A stretch of DNA of 64,000 bases from Rhodamnia argentea (lineage: Eukaryota > Streptophyta > Magnoliopsida > Myrtales > Myrtaceae). Of the stretch, positions 37,907 to 51,011 are shown piece after piece; positions within the stretch are counted from its first letter, which is position 1; every line of letters begins with the position of its first letter. The DNA is taken from assembly GCF_020921035.1 (NCBI RefSeq), contig NC_063152.1, positions 2,300,001-2,364,000 of the forward strand, written 5' to 3'. Made by a program: the position numbers and the translations under genes. Under the pieces are notes generated by a model. It searched no databases, was not told the DNA's origin, and saw only the letters and a list, made by a program, of their open reading frames with translations.

Positions 37907-38415
37907 ATTATCAAAACATTCATAAACCTATTGCAATTGTATCAATTTAATCTTAAACTTTTTTTTTACCAGTTGTGCTATAACCCTTTTGCATTTGTGT
38001 CAATTCAAGTATATTGAGTGGCTAGCAGTAGTGTGGTCAATATTTTTTTTTTTTAATTTTCTAATTAAATTTTGTTTTTCTTTTCTTTTTTGTTCTTCCT
38101 TCTTTGCTTCTATTTGTGGCCGGCGAGGGTTGCAACCCTCGCTCGGCCATGCCTTGCCTAGATCTGGCCGAGGCTTGCCCCGCCAGCTACTCGCCGGCCG
38201 CAAATAGAAAGCAAAGAAGGAAGAACAAAAAAAAGAAGAGAAAAATCAAAACATAATTAAAAAATTCAAGAAAATATAAAAATATTATTAAATATTGATC
38301 ACATCAGCGCCGGCTAATCAAATGGATTGAATTGACATAAATATAAAATTTTATAACTGAATTGGCGACAAAAAAAAAAAGGATTTAGGAATGAATTGGC
38401 ATAATTATAATAGTT
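37907..38415. mobile_element. Inverted-repeat (MITE-like) element, family A, copy 5
   Basis: The left end carries cataaacctattgcaattgt and the right end ggcataattataatag, with 'aattgacataaat' modules inside. A large GC-rich palindrome (about 38100-38225, arms of the 'tctttgcttctatttg' kind) sits in the centre, as in copy 1. Confidence 0.65.
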
Positions 38416-38705
38416 TTCCAGCCATTTCAAGAGTTGGTTCTAAGGTTCTAGCCGCACGTTCAAAAATTTTCTTTTGCCTCTTTTCTGAATATGCTTTATA
38501 TTTTAAAGCGAATCATTTGTTACTGTTTCTCCCTGTCTTTTTGGAGGGCTCAACAAAATATGTCTATATTTATATATCGTATGAAATGAAGGTACATAAT
38601 AAGAAGCCAATTTTCTTGCTTTGTACGTGAAGGTGATCTTTGTGGTCCAAGAATGTGTGGAATCTCGATCACCCATTTCAATAATTTTGGATTTGGCCTT
38701 GGAAA

Positions 38706-39219
38706 ACTCAAAATAAATACTTCAAGTGTCCTCATTTTCTCAAATAATGGTTTAAAGTGGATCTTATTTCAAATAAAAGCTTAAATTACTCTTACTTTTT
38801 CGAATAAGGGCATAAAGTGACCATATCAATCTAAAAAAACATGCACGACCTCACTAGCTGGTCAATGGAAATTTCATCCTTTACTTTTTTTTAATTGTTT
38901 TTTTTTTCTATTTTTAAAAATTTTAAAAAGCTCAAAGTTATAAATAAATAAAAAAATAGCGCTCTCGTCTACATTGCTTTTTTTATCTTTTAGATTTTTA
39001 ATTTTTAATGTAATAAAAGTAAAGATTACTGTCTTTTGACGAAAATGCTATTGACTGTCCGGAATATTTAGCCGGCGAAGTGAGGCTTTTATTTGAAACA
39101 TCCATGGTCACTTCGCATCCTTATTTGAAACCGACAAGTCTCTTCATGCCCTTTTTTAAAATAAGATCCACTTCATTCCCTTATTTGAGAAAATGAGGAC
39201 ATTTAGGCTCTTATTTGAA
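38706..39219. mobile_element. Long-TIR inverted-repeat element, family C
   Basis: Left sequence aagtgtcctcattttctcaa is mirrored on the right by ttgagaaaatgaggacattt. The inverted similarity extends over roughly 100 bases per arm, including 'aaagtggatcttattt'. The centre is AT-rich. It is non-autonomous, and the superfamily is unassigned. A fragment of the same end occurs at 62956. Confidence 0.7.
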
Positions 39220-40129
39220 TTTTTTTTTTCTATTTTTTTATGGTTGTTTATTTATTCCCATCTTAGTGCCAAATCTGTAGGCCTACCGTTCTTTTTCTTA
39301 ATAATATCTTCTTCTTCTTCTTCTTCTTTTTCTGAGGCATGATTTGAGACCCTATCAGGCAATGGCACCACACCATCTTTCAGCCAAAATCTACGACCAT
39401 GCTAAACCTCTCAAGTCACATTTGTTGCTGTTTATAGTAGGCCCCAGCATCTTGAATCTCCTGGAAGACAAAGCCAGCTTCTTTTCCAAGCCCACTTTGT
39501 AATTCTATCTTTTGAAGATTTGATAACTTACATTATGCAGAATCTACTCATGCTTATGACTTAGAAGGAGAACTTCGTACGAGTTAGTATGGTTTAGGAC
39601 TTATGATTTTGTGCTTCACCTTTTTCTTGTTGTACGGTTGATAATCTTCCATGAAGAGAGCTTAGCCAAGCAATGACTTTTCGTCCTCATCTTTTGGGTG
39701 GGGCAAGCACGTAGGGTTGCATGAGTACTGTGAAAAACGACAGATAGCGAAACTCACCACTTCATGATTGAGCTGAAGTACTGAAAAAATTTGTTTCCCT
39801 AGTGATTGTCCATGTGGTGATTTAGAAAAGCGGAAAAAGAAAAAGAAGGAACAAACAAGAAAGATGTGCTTGTCTGAGAACATCACAAAAAGTGAAAATT
39901 GACACCTATCAACTTAATTGCTGTGTTGGTTGGAGTTGGAGGAATGTGATAGCATTTATAGATTCCTAATTGCAAAGGGGGCTCGTTGGCTTGCCTTCAC
40001 TTTCTTCACAATTGTGCACCTCCTTTTCGGGTATCGAAAATTTGCTTGCTTTGGTGCGTGTTGCAGCAAGTGCTTTGATCCTGCCTTCCTCAAAGGGATA
40101 GAGGAAGCCTGGGTTTTCTTCTGAGGAAT

Positions 40130-41834
40130 ATGAAGATGGGTTCTCTTCTGTTCTTGATTTGCTGTCTGCTGCTAGCGAGAGCTGCTTCGGTTGCAGAGTT
40201 CATAGGCATGTCCTTTCTCTAGCGTCCTTCTCTTTCTTTCACACCATTAGCTTTCATTGAAAAAAGAAGTTTGTAATTCTTGTCAGAGCAACCGACTGGA
40301 TCTCGTATCGAATTCTTGTACTTCGAACATCGGTAATTATCGAATAAGTTAGAACTAGTCCATTCGAATTGAAGAATCTGTTCTGTCTCGGTTCAAAAGC
40401 TTGTAAGCATTATGTGCAATGAGTATGATTCTCTTGTAAAGAGTTTTTTGCACAAACATGAGACTATAACTTGTGAACTTGATGTCGAATATATTAGGCT
40501 TTTTATGGCTTGATCTGGTTCTTAAGATTTCTTTTACTGCAGGAGATGAGGCAGCCATTTATCTGGATCTGTACCATGTTGATGGCTCCAACTCTCCCCT
40601 CGGGAACAAATCTCCAGAGCCTTTCGCCCATGTTCTCGATCGTGATGAGAATCGCATCAAGGCTCTCAGGTACCGAATTACTAGCGCAAAGGCGCGCAAA
40701 CCTGGCGTCGTCTTGAACCAATCCATAGACATATTAGGCCCTGAATCCGTAAGCATCCCAGTGAACTCCGGCTTGTCTGTCGGGTCTGGCAATTACTACG
40801 CCAAGATAGGCCTCGGCGTGCCTGCCAAGTACTATGCCATGCTTCTCGACACCGGCAGCTCTCTTTCGTGGCTCCAGTGCCAGCCATGTGCGATATACTG
40901 CCATACCCAAGTCGATGCTCTGTACAACCCCTCTACTTCCAGCAAATACAAATCCCTGCCGTGCTCAAGCTCTCAGTGCTCGTCACTCAAGGAGGCCACT
41001 CTGAACGACCCCTCTTGCGAGGTTAGGACGGGCAAGTGCGTGTACACGGCGAGCTACGGCGACTCATCCTACTCGATGGGATACTTGAGCCAGGACTCGC
41101 TTAGCTTGTCCCCATCTGAGACTTTGCCTAATTTCCTTTATGGGTGTGGCCAGGACAACGAAGGGCTGTTCGGGAGGGCAGCCGGTATTGTCGGCCTGGC
41201 CCGGCAAAGTCTCTCCATGATTTCTCAATTATCTTCCAAGTACGGAAATGCGTTCTCCTATTGTCTTCCATCGGAAACCGCCACTGGGAACGGCTTCCTC
41301 TCTCTTGGAAGGACTTCACTAACGGCATCAGCCTTCAGGTTCACTCCCATGATAACCGAATCCAGAGAAAGGAGCTTATACTTCTTGCGATTGGGTGCAA
41401 TTTCACTAGCGGGAAAGCCCTTAGCAGTCGCGGCTATGCAGTATAGGGTCCCGACCATCATCGACTCAGGGACGGTCATCTCACGCCTGCCTAGTTCGGT
41501 CTATGCTGCACTCAGACAGGCCTTCACCAAGATCATGTCGACAAAGTACGCTAAGGCGCCGGGCTATTCCATACTGGACACCTGTTTCAAAGGAAGCTTG
41601 AAGACTATGTCCGTTCCACAGATGCGACTTGTATTCCAAGGTGGCGCCGATCTTGCTCTGACACCTGCAAACATTCTCATCGATGTCGAGAAGGGCACTA
41701 CTTGCTTGGCCTTTACAAGCAGCTCCGGAGACATGGAAATCGCTATCATTGGGAATCATCAGCAGAAGACGTTCACCGTCGCCTACGATGTCACCAATTC
41801 CAGGATTGGGTTCGCCGCAGACGGCTGCCATTGA
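40130..41834 (+). CDS. Secreted A1-family aspartyl protease (nepenthesin-like)
   Basis: Two exons, 40130-40205 and 40543-41834, give 455 residues. Exon 1 encodes a signal peptide (MKMGSLLFLICCLLLARAAS). Exon 2 encodes an inhibitory prosegment (residues about 27-97), then the mature bilobed enzyme with both catalytic motifs: DTGSS near residue 128 and DSGT near residue 332, the flap Tyr in TASYGDSSYSMGYL, and the nepenthesin-type Cys-rich insert (CQPCAIYC, CSSSQCSSL, CEVRTGKC). It ends IGFAADGCH. Plant relatives are apoplastic and include defence-linked members; the substrate is unknown. The intron appears to use a GC donor (AG-gcatgt), because every nearby GT donor breaks the frame. An in-frame ATG at 40473 within the intron could start an alternative form with a different hydrophobic N-terminus. 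Confidence 0.88.
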
Positions 41835-42044
41835 TCGGCAGCGCTTTCACCCATCGGATGTCATGAATTATGCAATTTATTCATACATGAGGATGCCACG
41901 AAATATACCGGAATCGGGGCCAAAAATAATGTTTGTTTCTTCTTGAAGTTGTGAACTAGAGGAAAGTAATGTTGCCTGCAATGTCAAACGTCTGTTTATG
42001 TACATATATGATATGATTTTCTGAAGGAAATGTAAAGAAACCAC

Positions 42045-42123
42045 GTATCAGTGAAGAATTGCAGTAACTACATCTGGATCTACTGTATCAGTGAAGAGTT
42101 GCAGTAACTACATCTGGATCTAC
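42045..42123. repeat. 39-base tandem duplication in protease 3' flank
   Basis: Two nearly identical units, each beginning gtatcagtgaaga and ending ctacatctggatctac, stand head to tail with one or two mismatches, so the duplication looks young. Confidence 0.85.
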
Positions 42124-44431
42124 AGCCTTATTATTTCTCATTTGCTTTGATGTGATAGTATCTCTTAATATAGAGATATACAAAAATAAAAACGCATTTG
42201 GTTATCTGTCAATCATTTGAAAGAAAATAGAAGAAGCCTCTAAATATTGACGAGCAGGATTCTGGTGGAGTTACATTCGCGAGGTCTCTACAAATTGTTA
42301 CCTTACAAGAGCTGCTTATGTGATTCGTGCGCGGGATGGGCCAAATGCGTTTTGAGTGACGGATGAAGGAATTGGGGACAGAACAGAACGAATGGGGGCG
42401 GATACCGACGGATGGATGAAAATGCAGGATAGAAACGATCAATACCGTGGCGTAGAGGAAGAGCCACCAGCCGATGATACAGAACGAAGAGATATAGTAT
42501 GATCTACACTGAGGTGTAAAGGATGCACCATCAGCCGATGTTACAAATCGGGATTGACGAAGCTCACTACCAGGGCTTAAAGATATCATCAGCCGAGGAT
42601 AAAGTGCTTTTTGGCTTATCACCGGAGAGTAATGCACTCTTCGAAGATATTAACTCAAACAGAGCAAAATATCTCATATATTTTCATTTATCAAACCATC
42701 AAGTCTGCGTTACAATAGAGATATCTCCTCATTATATAGAGGGACTCGGACATAGGAAGACTAATCATTAAAGACTCGACAACCAATCGACTAATAAAGA
42801 TATCGGGACTAGATGAACACAATGAAAACTTAGGAACCAGAAAATGCAATAGTACACCTAGTAACTAGAAAAGCATTAAAAGACCTAGGAACTGAGAAAA
42901 TGCAGTAATGAAATAAAGACTTTGAACCCTGGACTCTTCAGTCTTGTTCTCCTCCTAAATTTCGTCCACCATCATTGACCAGCAAATAAATATCTTGGAA
43001 TATCACCAAATGAAATGGCTCAGAATAGCTTCCCATTGATATGTTGTTGGTCCGCATTGAAATCAGAAACTACTATGGTGAAACGACACATAATCAATAA
43101 GGAAGAATCAGTAACTCCTTAATCGATAAATCAGCCAATACTTTTTGCGTCGATAACTTCATTCTTGACTCATCGAAGCAAGCTCTTACCAAAATCTGCC
43201 ATTGATTGTGCTAGATTGGTCCAAAATAGCCTTTGATACACGGTGGTCGGTTAGTAGACGTAGAATCGAGAATGAACTTGCATATCGATCTCTTGTTAAT
43301 CCATCGACAACTCCTTTGTAGAATCGTTATCTTCAGCTAGGCTCGATTGAATCAAGTTGTGCTCGAAATTGGTCTTTTCATGCAAGGACAAAGATTGAAC
43401 CGGATCAAATGACGCGTTCGGAGTCGAGCTTGAGAATCGATCAATATGGCCCGATGCTCCCTCATCATTATGTCACTGAACTTAAATAACAAAAAAAAGT
43501 TTGCATTTCAGTTCTTGAATAACTTTCAGTCCACTGAAAATGGGTTTCGCACTCAATACAAACCGCGCCGCGCAAACTGTGAACATCAAATCGACGTAAT
43601 TCCCCTTGATTCGAATGCATGGAGAGCGATTTTTTTTTTTTTTCCCATCACTGAACTTGTACCAAAGGAAAAATCAACGATACAACAAAAATCAGAGGCT
43701 AAACGTGTAGTACTGACTGCTTCTTAGCCTCGTCTACTGGTTCGTTTTGAAATCCTACAACTCACAAGTAGAAAACTAAGAACATATTATCTATTATGTA
43801 TAGGTGGCGAAGTCGGAACTTAAGAGAGTGTTCGCTCTTGTGCTTGCCGCGCGACACTTCTCTTGAGCTTTGTGCTTGTCGCCCGGGACGATACTCAGTA
43901 TTGTGTTGCCACGAGGCCCAATAACCTTATCGATTAATCACATGTTATCTTGGCACTCCCATTACGGATATAGTCAAAATTTAAACATTCTCAAATGTTA
44001 AAAGAAAAAAAATAGAGATGTCTGTACTCTAGTGTACCACAGAAACACCCTAGCTCAGAGAGATCAAAACAATTCACAAAAGATGAAAATTTTGAACTTA
44101 TTCTATGGACATCATAGCCAGTGCAGTGACCTCATGTGGATAAAGGGCCTCAGGGAACGTGCCAGCCATCTGATGGGCACACAGCCTTGAGTGCTTACAG
44201 GCTTTTAACATAGGTGAATGTCATAATATAAAATAACTAACAGACCCTCTTAGTTTAATTACATTTGTGTTTGGTTGGAAGATTTCAAAGTTTTGAACTT
44301 TGATTCTTTCCTTGTCTGTTATAAAACGAGTCAATTCTTGTCCAACAGCCTGCATTTGACTTTTCTGCCACCATTCCCACACAGCTGCAACGCTATGTGG
44401 TTTCTCCAGGATCTACCACTCTGCTAAAAGT

Positions 44432-44435
<4 letters not shown>

Positions 44436-44489
<54 letters not shown>
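44436..44489. repeat. Long CT microsatellite
   Basis: About 27 uninterrupted CT units. A second, shorter tract lies at 44711-44732. Both are upstream of the gene at 45971. Confidence 0.9.
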
Positions 44490-44491
<2 letters not shown>

Positions 44492-45970
44492 CACCTTTCA
44501 CTCCCTCTTATGCCTCCATGTCCACGCCTCTCCTGTGAACTGAAAGTGGAAGTCCCAATGCATCCAAAGTTGGTCACGACCGGCTCATCAGCGACCGGAG
44601 ACTTCCCTGTTCGACGAACGGGCGTGTGGTACGTTTATCCGAAAGATTCATCCATCTTTCTTTTGTTCCTTCTTTGTGTCCACTACCAAGTGTATTGACT
44701 TCCATGAAGATCTCTCTCTCTCTCTCTCTCTCACTCACTTGGCATGCTGCAGAAAATGGACCTGAATGTTTCATCTGAAGAAGTCATCTGCTTCTTGCTT
44801 CCTAGGAATCTAGTTTTCTCTTTGCTGGCATAAAGAATTGGTCTCGAGACAATCTATTTCTTTATTCATGCATCACTCAGAAATCGACAAATACAATGAA
44901 ATTATACTTCCCAATGCTGCAAGGCAAGATTTGATTGTTCTCTTTCTGGTACATAAATGTCTGGCAACTTCGACAAGAATTACTTCTTCTTTAGACTCTG
45001 AAAATTTCAACTTGCGGGTGCGTAATGAATCCAAGGTCCCTGGAACCCCCTTAAGATTTCGCGCTTTTCACTCAGCTAGAAAATTGGATGTGAAAAAATT
45101 TCTCTTTTCGATAAAGAAAAATAAAAGTTCTTGCGTTATTAATGAAAAACAGAAAATCTTTTAATAGGTTTCTCTCCCTGAAAGATACTTGCGGAAGAGA
45201 AGAGACCTGGAAGTTCATCTTGAAGACGAGTTGTTCTGTCCAGTCCTTGTTTCCTGGAAATGAGCTTCCCTTTTGCTTGTCTAGGAAAGTGGAAAAAGTG
45301 TGGGGCTTGTTTTCCATATTCCAATGTCGTTGAGCAATGAGCGACAATTAAGAAATGTACTTGTACAAGCTAAAAGCATAAAGAATATAGAAAATTCAAT
45401 AGGCCTGCAATGTGCTGCCAAAACAACTACCAGCGACATCGGACTGACAAGATCACGACATTCGCCGCCTCGTTTTTGTATGTTAATCCCATATTCAATA
45501 ACAACTCCAAAGTCCAAACAACTAAAGTTGGAACTTCATGTTGGTTTCTGCATGTTCTTTCTGAGCGTTTGTCTTTCTCTAATGGTGCAGATGACTTTTA
45601 ATAGGTTGTCTCTTCAAAATCTTGAATCTAGCTCACCCCATTTCTGAAATTTTATAATGATTGTTTCTTTCCTTCCTTTTTTCTTTTCTCTAACAACACT
45701 TTGCTTGAATCGCTTGTAAGCTAGAAATCACATGTATGTGAGAGATGTAGTTAAACAGACGTACTAGACAATAAAGTGACAATGGGAAGAACAACCGTGC
45801 CTCGCGCTCTTCTACTTGCTAATTAAATAATGGGTTAGTGCGAATTCAAAAGCTCAAGACTTTCCCCTATTTCAAGGAGCTAAACCAAATTTCTTATCCT
45901 TTGTGCAGATGCGATAACCCGATAACAATCATCAAGAACTTGACTTCTGCAGATAGTTACCTCAATCAGA

Positions 45971-47155
45971 ATGGGCTGCATTTCCTCAAAAGTTGTATCA
46001 CGGTCAATTAGCTACAGAGAAGAGCTGAATCAGGGTTCGCGGAGTACCGGAAAATCCATAGTAGCGCTGGAAGATATATTCAGCTCTAACAAGGGCAGTG
46101 ACCAATTCCTCACGCTTGTTTGTACTGCTAACACGGTAGCCAACCGGCTCCGGTGTGAAAGTATCAATTCAGAGTCGAAAACAAGCCCCAGATCAACCAA
46201 AGCTACTTTTGAGATCGATAGAAATTGTGATTGCTCAGCAGTTTCAGAAGGAGGAACAGAAGGAAATCGCCCGAAGCCAGCAATTTCTCAGCTCTTCCAT
46301 GAAGATTCAGAATCCTTTATTGTTGAACCTCCTAAACGGTCCAGAAGTTGGCATTCATTTTTTGAAGAAGAGATGCCTTCAGCTAATGCTGAGAACTATG
46401 GCAAGAGTAGAGATAGATCCGAGTGGGAGTACAAAGGTGTAGGTCGTTCAAGAAGCTTTCATACGGTTGAGGAATATGATGCACTGCTGGCTAGGATTTT
46501 GTCAACAAGCGTTTCTCATGATGATTATGTCGCAGAGAACCAAGAGAAAACACCACACACTGAATCTTCAATGCACAGCGATCAGAACAAGTACAATATC
46601 AAGACAGAGGATAGAGCACCACAGAATGATGATGTTTTGGTGGACAAGAACATTGCAAACGATGAACCTGTCATAGATTACTCGATCACGGTATTGGTGT
46701 CAGGATCAGAAACCAAAGAAGTGATCCCAAGTTCACTGGAGTCCCGCACAAGCGATAAGTTAATTGCCAAAGATGATGTTGCTCAAGAAGAGAGATGCAT
46801 GATAGAGAGAGGATTCAAGAGAAAGGTCATTGCAAGAGGGCTTGAATCGCTTGCAATCCCAAGCACGGTTGAATTGCCAGCAGTTGCAAGCTTAAGGGAA
46901 TGGCTCCCTGCAAGAGGGCAAGTCTACTCTCCTGGAACCTACACAACTCCTAAGTTTGGCACCTATTCTTTACCGGAGTCGGAGAATCTAAGCGAGGCCA
47001 CCGAGGACAACATCTTCACCAAGGAATTGGTGCTCGCCATTGAGGAGCACATGCAAGAACTAGAAGCAGAAGAAGAAACAATTCTCAAACAAATTGCAGA
47101 CAAATGGGAACGGGAAGGTGCCAAGGAGAATCTAGATGAAGTTGCTACAACCTAG
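45971..47155 (+). CDS. Plant-specific protein of unknown function with N-myristoylation signal
   Basis: An intron-free coding frame of 394 residues. I recognise the general type (a plant protein starting MGCISSK) but no named domain. MGCISSK fits an N-myristoylation site (Gly2) with Cys3 available for palmitoylation, so membrane attachment is likely. The middle is polar and low-complexity with two RSRSWHS/RSRSFHTVEEYD-type motifs (residues about 122 and 158). The C-terminus is the best-ordered part: a Pro/Tyr-rich stretch (SLREWLPARGQVYSPGTYTT, residues 311-330) followed by an acidic coiled coil (EEHMQELEAEEETILKQIAD). The Met was chosen because it gives the lipidation motif and opens the frame. 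The nearest role by analogy would be a membrane-tethered scaffold or regulator; that is speculative. Confidence 0.8.
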   Translation: MGCISSKVVSRSISYREELNQGSRSTGKSIVALEDIFSSNKGSDQFLTLVCTANTVANRLRCESINSESKTSPRSTKATFEIDRNCDCSAVSEGGTEGNRPKPAISQLFHEDSESFIVEPPKRSRSWHSFFEEEMPSANAENYGKSRDRSEWEYKGVGRSRSFHTVEEYDALLARILSTSVSHDDYVAENQEKTPHTESSMHSDQNKYNIKTEDRAPQNDDVLVDKNIANDEPVIDYSITVLVSGSETKEVIPSSLESRTSDKLIAKDDVAQEERCMIERGFKRKVIARGLESLAIPSTVELPAVASLREWLPARGQVYSPGTYTTPKFGTYSLPESENLSEATEDNIFTKELVLAIEEHMQELEAEEETILKQIADKWEREGAKENLDEVATT

Positions 47156-47989
47156 AGAGATGAAATTTTTTTTTTTTTTTATTTTGTGGATTTGGATATT
47201 AAGCAAGTGTATGGTCCAAGTTAGAGGAGAATTTAGGATTGTCTCTTAAGAAATTAGTGCCTTCGGGTTGTAAGATACATTGAAGTGAGAAATATATCTT
47301 AAAATGAAAAACGAAAAAGGGACTGTAAGCACACTCATGCTATTCGTCAAATGCACTGCTTCATCCAGCTGCAGCTATAGTCCATGAACATGAATGTTTC
47401 ACAACTCCCGTCTGATTAAAAGATCCAAAGGGGCATTTACAGGTCCTGCAATTAAAATCATGACTTTTTAAAAGTATGTTTCAATGATGACTACCTCATC
47501 ACTAAAGAAAGTTACTCATACTACTAGAAGAATCTGAATATGACATTTGTCCTTCAGTATTAGACATGGACCTGATAATCTCAACTATGCATGGAGACAG
47601 CAGTTCGCCGAGGGCTACAATCACAGCACGGATCATTTTCAGAAGAACATAAAAAGGAGTTCTACTACAGTATGTCAGAGAGTCAGAAGATTCTTGAAAG
47701 TTAATATTCGCAGCAAGACCATCAACAGACAATTTCCACAATACCCAATCTGACATTCAAGTAGATTACCAGTGTACTGAAGAGCCAAAAAGTGACAAGC
47801 ACACAAACAACAACAATCAAAGCAAAAATAGTTCTGCAGAGAAAAACTTCAGACACTTATGCTGGGTTTGTTTCACCATAATCTAGATTCCAAAACATGC
47901 TTATCAGCATTTTCAATTGCCTACAAGTCTTTCAGTCATCAAGTAAGTACAGTTTCCAACAAGCATCTTAACATGGCAGGACCTGATCT
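47156..47989. other. Convergent 3' flanks of the myristoylated-protein and E2 genes
   Basis: About 830 bases with a poly-T run just after the first stop and no coding potential. The two genes converge here. Confidence 0.6.
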
Positions 47990-49233
<1,244 letters not shown>

Positions 49234-49691
49234 CTATGCTAAAAACCAAAAGAACCCAAAAGATGTCAGCACTGAAAAAGGATTTCAACACATCCATACA
49301 TAAAATTTCAAGAATTTCATGGCAGTGGTTGAGCTCAAATGCTAATCAAGTGCCCAGTGAAACTAAATGCATAACGATTCAGCTGAGCGAAGAAATCACC
49401 TTACCAGGGAAAAAGTAGAAAGCAAAAACAATAACAAAGGTCCAAACTTTACAATTGTTGAAAAAGCACAAAATACAGGTTCGTTTTCTTTTTCTTTGAG
49501 ACAATATTGAAAACCCAACTGAGCCCAAGCACAGAAAATGCCAGCACCCAGGAGGAATTACCATCTGCCCCAGCAACAAAAGAAGCAAGTCAACACCAAA
49601 CAGATAAATATCAACTGTATCACACACCATCTAAGTTTAAGGTGGGAAACTAGCAAGAACCGGATCTGAAGCAAAGAAGGTCAGGCAAAAC

Positions 49692-49695
<4 letters not shown>

Positions 49696-49730
<35 letters not shown>
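49696..49730. repeat. GA microsatellite in E2 5' leader
   Basis: About 17 GA units. On the E2 coding strand it is a CT tract in the leader or core promoter. Confidence 0.85.
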
Positions 49731-49735
<5 letters not shown>

Positions 49736-50292
49736 CTAACAAATTATACCAGGAAGTAGAGGGAGATATCAGGAAGAAGAAAGAAGAAGTGAAGTTGAGT
49801 CTTGGCTTTGAGGAAGAGGGATTTGGGAAGATAGAAAGCTTCAACTGAGGCTTGTGGACACAGGAGGAGGGAGGGAGTATTTGCGTTGACTAACCATCAT
49901 CATCTCCATATTAAAATGAATTATCGGAAAAGCATCTCGTCCATTTCCGCCGGATAAGTAGAGCAACTTGTCTCTGTTGAAGGAATTTTATCCAGAAGCT
50001 TGAAACTTGCTCAGCCAGTTGCCCCACAACGTTGTTAACATATTATATTATGAGTAGCTGGCAATAAATGCTGAATTTTTATTTTTATTTTTCCGTATGG
50101 GATGGTGAAACTTTGTTGCTGCCATAGAAGCTTGACAAAATGAAGCAATGTTATTTATCTACATCGTTAGATAGAACCTCAATGATACAAAAACTCCAAT
50201 AAACATATCCCCAGAATTTATTTTTGTAAAAAGTTACCCATAGAGGTGCTTATTGATTTAATTATTATTCGCTTTGTCGCGCTCATTCTTAA

Positions 50293-50797
50293 TAGGGTGT
50301 GCAAAGGAACCGAGAACCATCCAAACCACCTCGGAACCGATGATTCCTAAAAGAATCAGTCTAATTCTCAGTTCCAAGTGTGGAACCGCCTACCCACACA
50401 CCCGAATTGGACTAGTAATACATAATATATATTGTTTAATTTATAATTTTTTTAAAAAAAATCTTAAATTCTCAACTTGAAATTCAAGCATCCCCTCACA
50501 AACTCTCATTCTCACCTTGATCTCTCCGTCTCCATCTCTTGACTCGGGGCTTCAACTTCCATCGACCCATGACCTCACCTCTCAACTCCTATCGACTCAC
50601 GACCGCGCTTCCGACTGTTCATCGCCCCTCTCCCTCACTCTAGATCGCCTCCATTTACTTGGTGGGACCAGTTCTATGAACCCACCTAGGAACCTAATCG
50701 GATCGGCGGTTCAATTCCCAATTAGATCCATGGAACCAACGAGCGGTTTCTCGCTTCAAATTTTCGAAACCGCCCACTTGGACCATGCTTACCCATA
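50293..50797. mobile_element. GGAACC-type hAT-like MITE, copy 3
   Basis: The left end is TAGGGTGTGCAAAGGAACC and the right end is the inverted TATGGGTAAGCATGGTCC. It is flanked by an 8-base near-perfect repeat (attcttaa at 50285-50292, attcttag at 50798-50805). The 505-base length is almost twice that of copy 2. The interior is rich in 'gaaccg'. Confidence 0.7.
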
Positions 50798-51011
50798 ATT
50801 CTTAGACATAAAATCTTAGATTTTATCTTATCATAATAGACAAAATATTACATCAACAACCAGCAAATTGCTATTGATGAGTAAAAATAAATTGAACTAT
50901 GTTTTAAGTAAGGTATTTTTATTTAATAAATTAATTTAAGACAAACACTTTGTTTAATTTTACGTGGTTATGGTGTTATAGTTGTATAACATTATCAAAC
51001 AAAATTTCTTG

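Larger units (their letters stand above)
36951..40129. other. Spacer between CWC25 and the aspartyl protease
   Basis: It holds the CWC25 3' UTR, a family A element (37907-38415), a family C element (38706-39219) and a CTT run at 39309-39328. At 37783-37860 is an 'accgaggtgtccgcacgg' segment with an inverted GC-rich motif, which looks like dispersed repeat DNA. No gene was recognised. Confidence 0.6.
41835..45970. other. 4.1-kb spacer before the myristoylated-protein gene
   Basis: It holds the protease 3' UTR with a 39-base tandem duplication (42045-42123), repeat-like DNA at 42230-44000 including three spaced 'catcagccgatg'-type motifs (42466, 42529, 42583), and two CT microsatellites (44436-44489, 44711-44732). 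The leader of the next gene has a possible 5' UTR acceptor at 45908. The open frames here have no recognisable domain. Confidence 0.55.

Noticed and set aside
40473-41834. Aspartyl protease as a single-exon gene starting at 40473
   Set aside because: Its first 23 residues read through what looks like intron, and a proper signal-peptide exon exists upstream. It is kept only as a possible alternative form.
42209-42637. 142-residue minus-strand frame
   Set aside because: It lies in repeat-like DNA with no recognisable motif and no gene structure around it.
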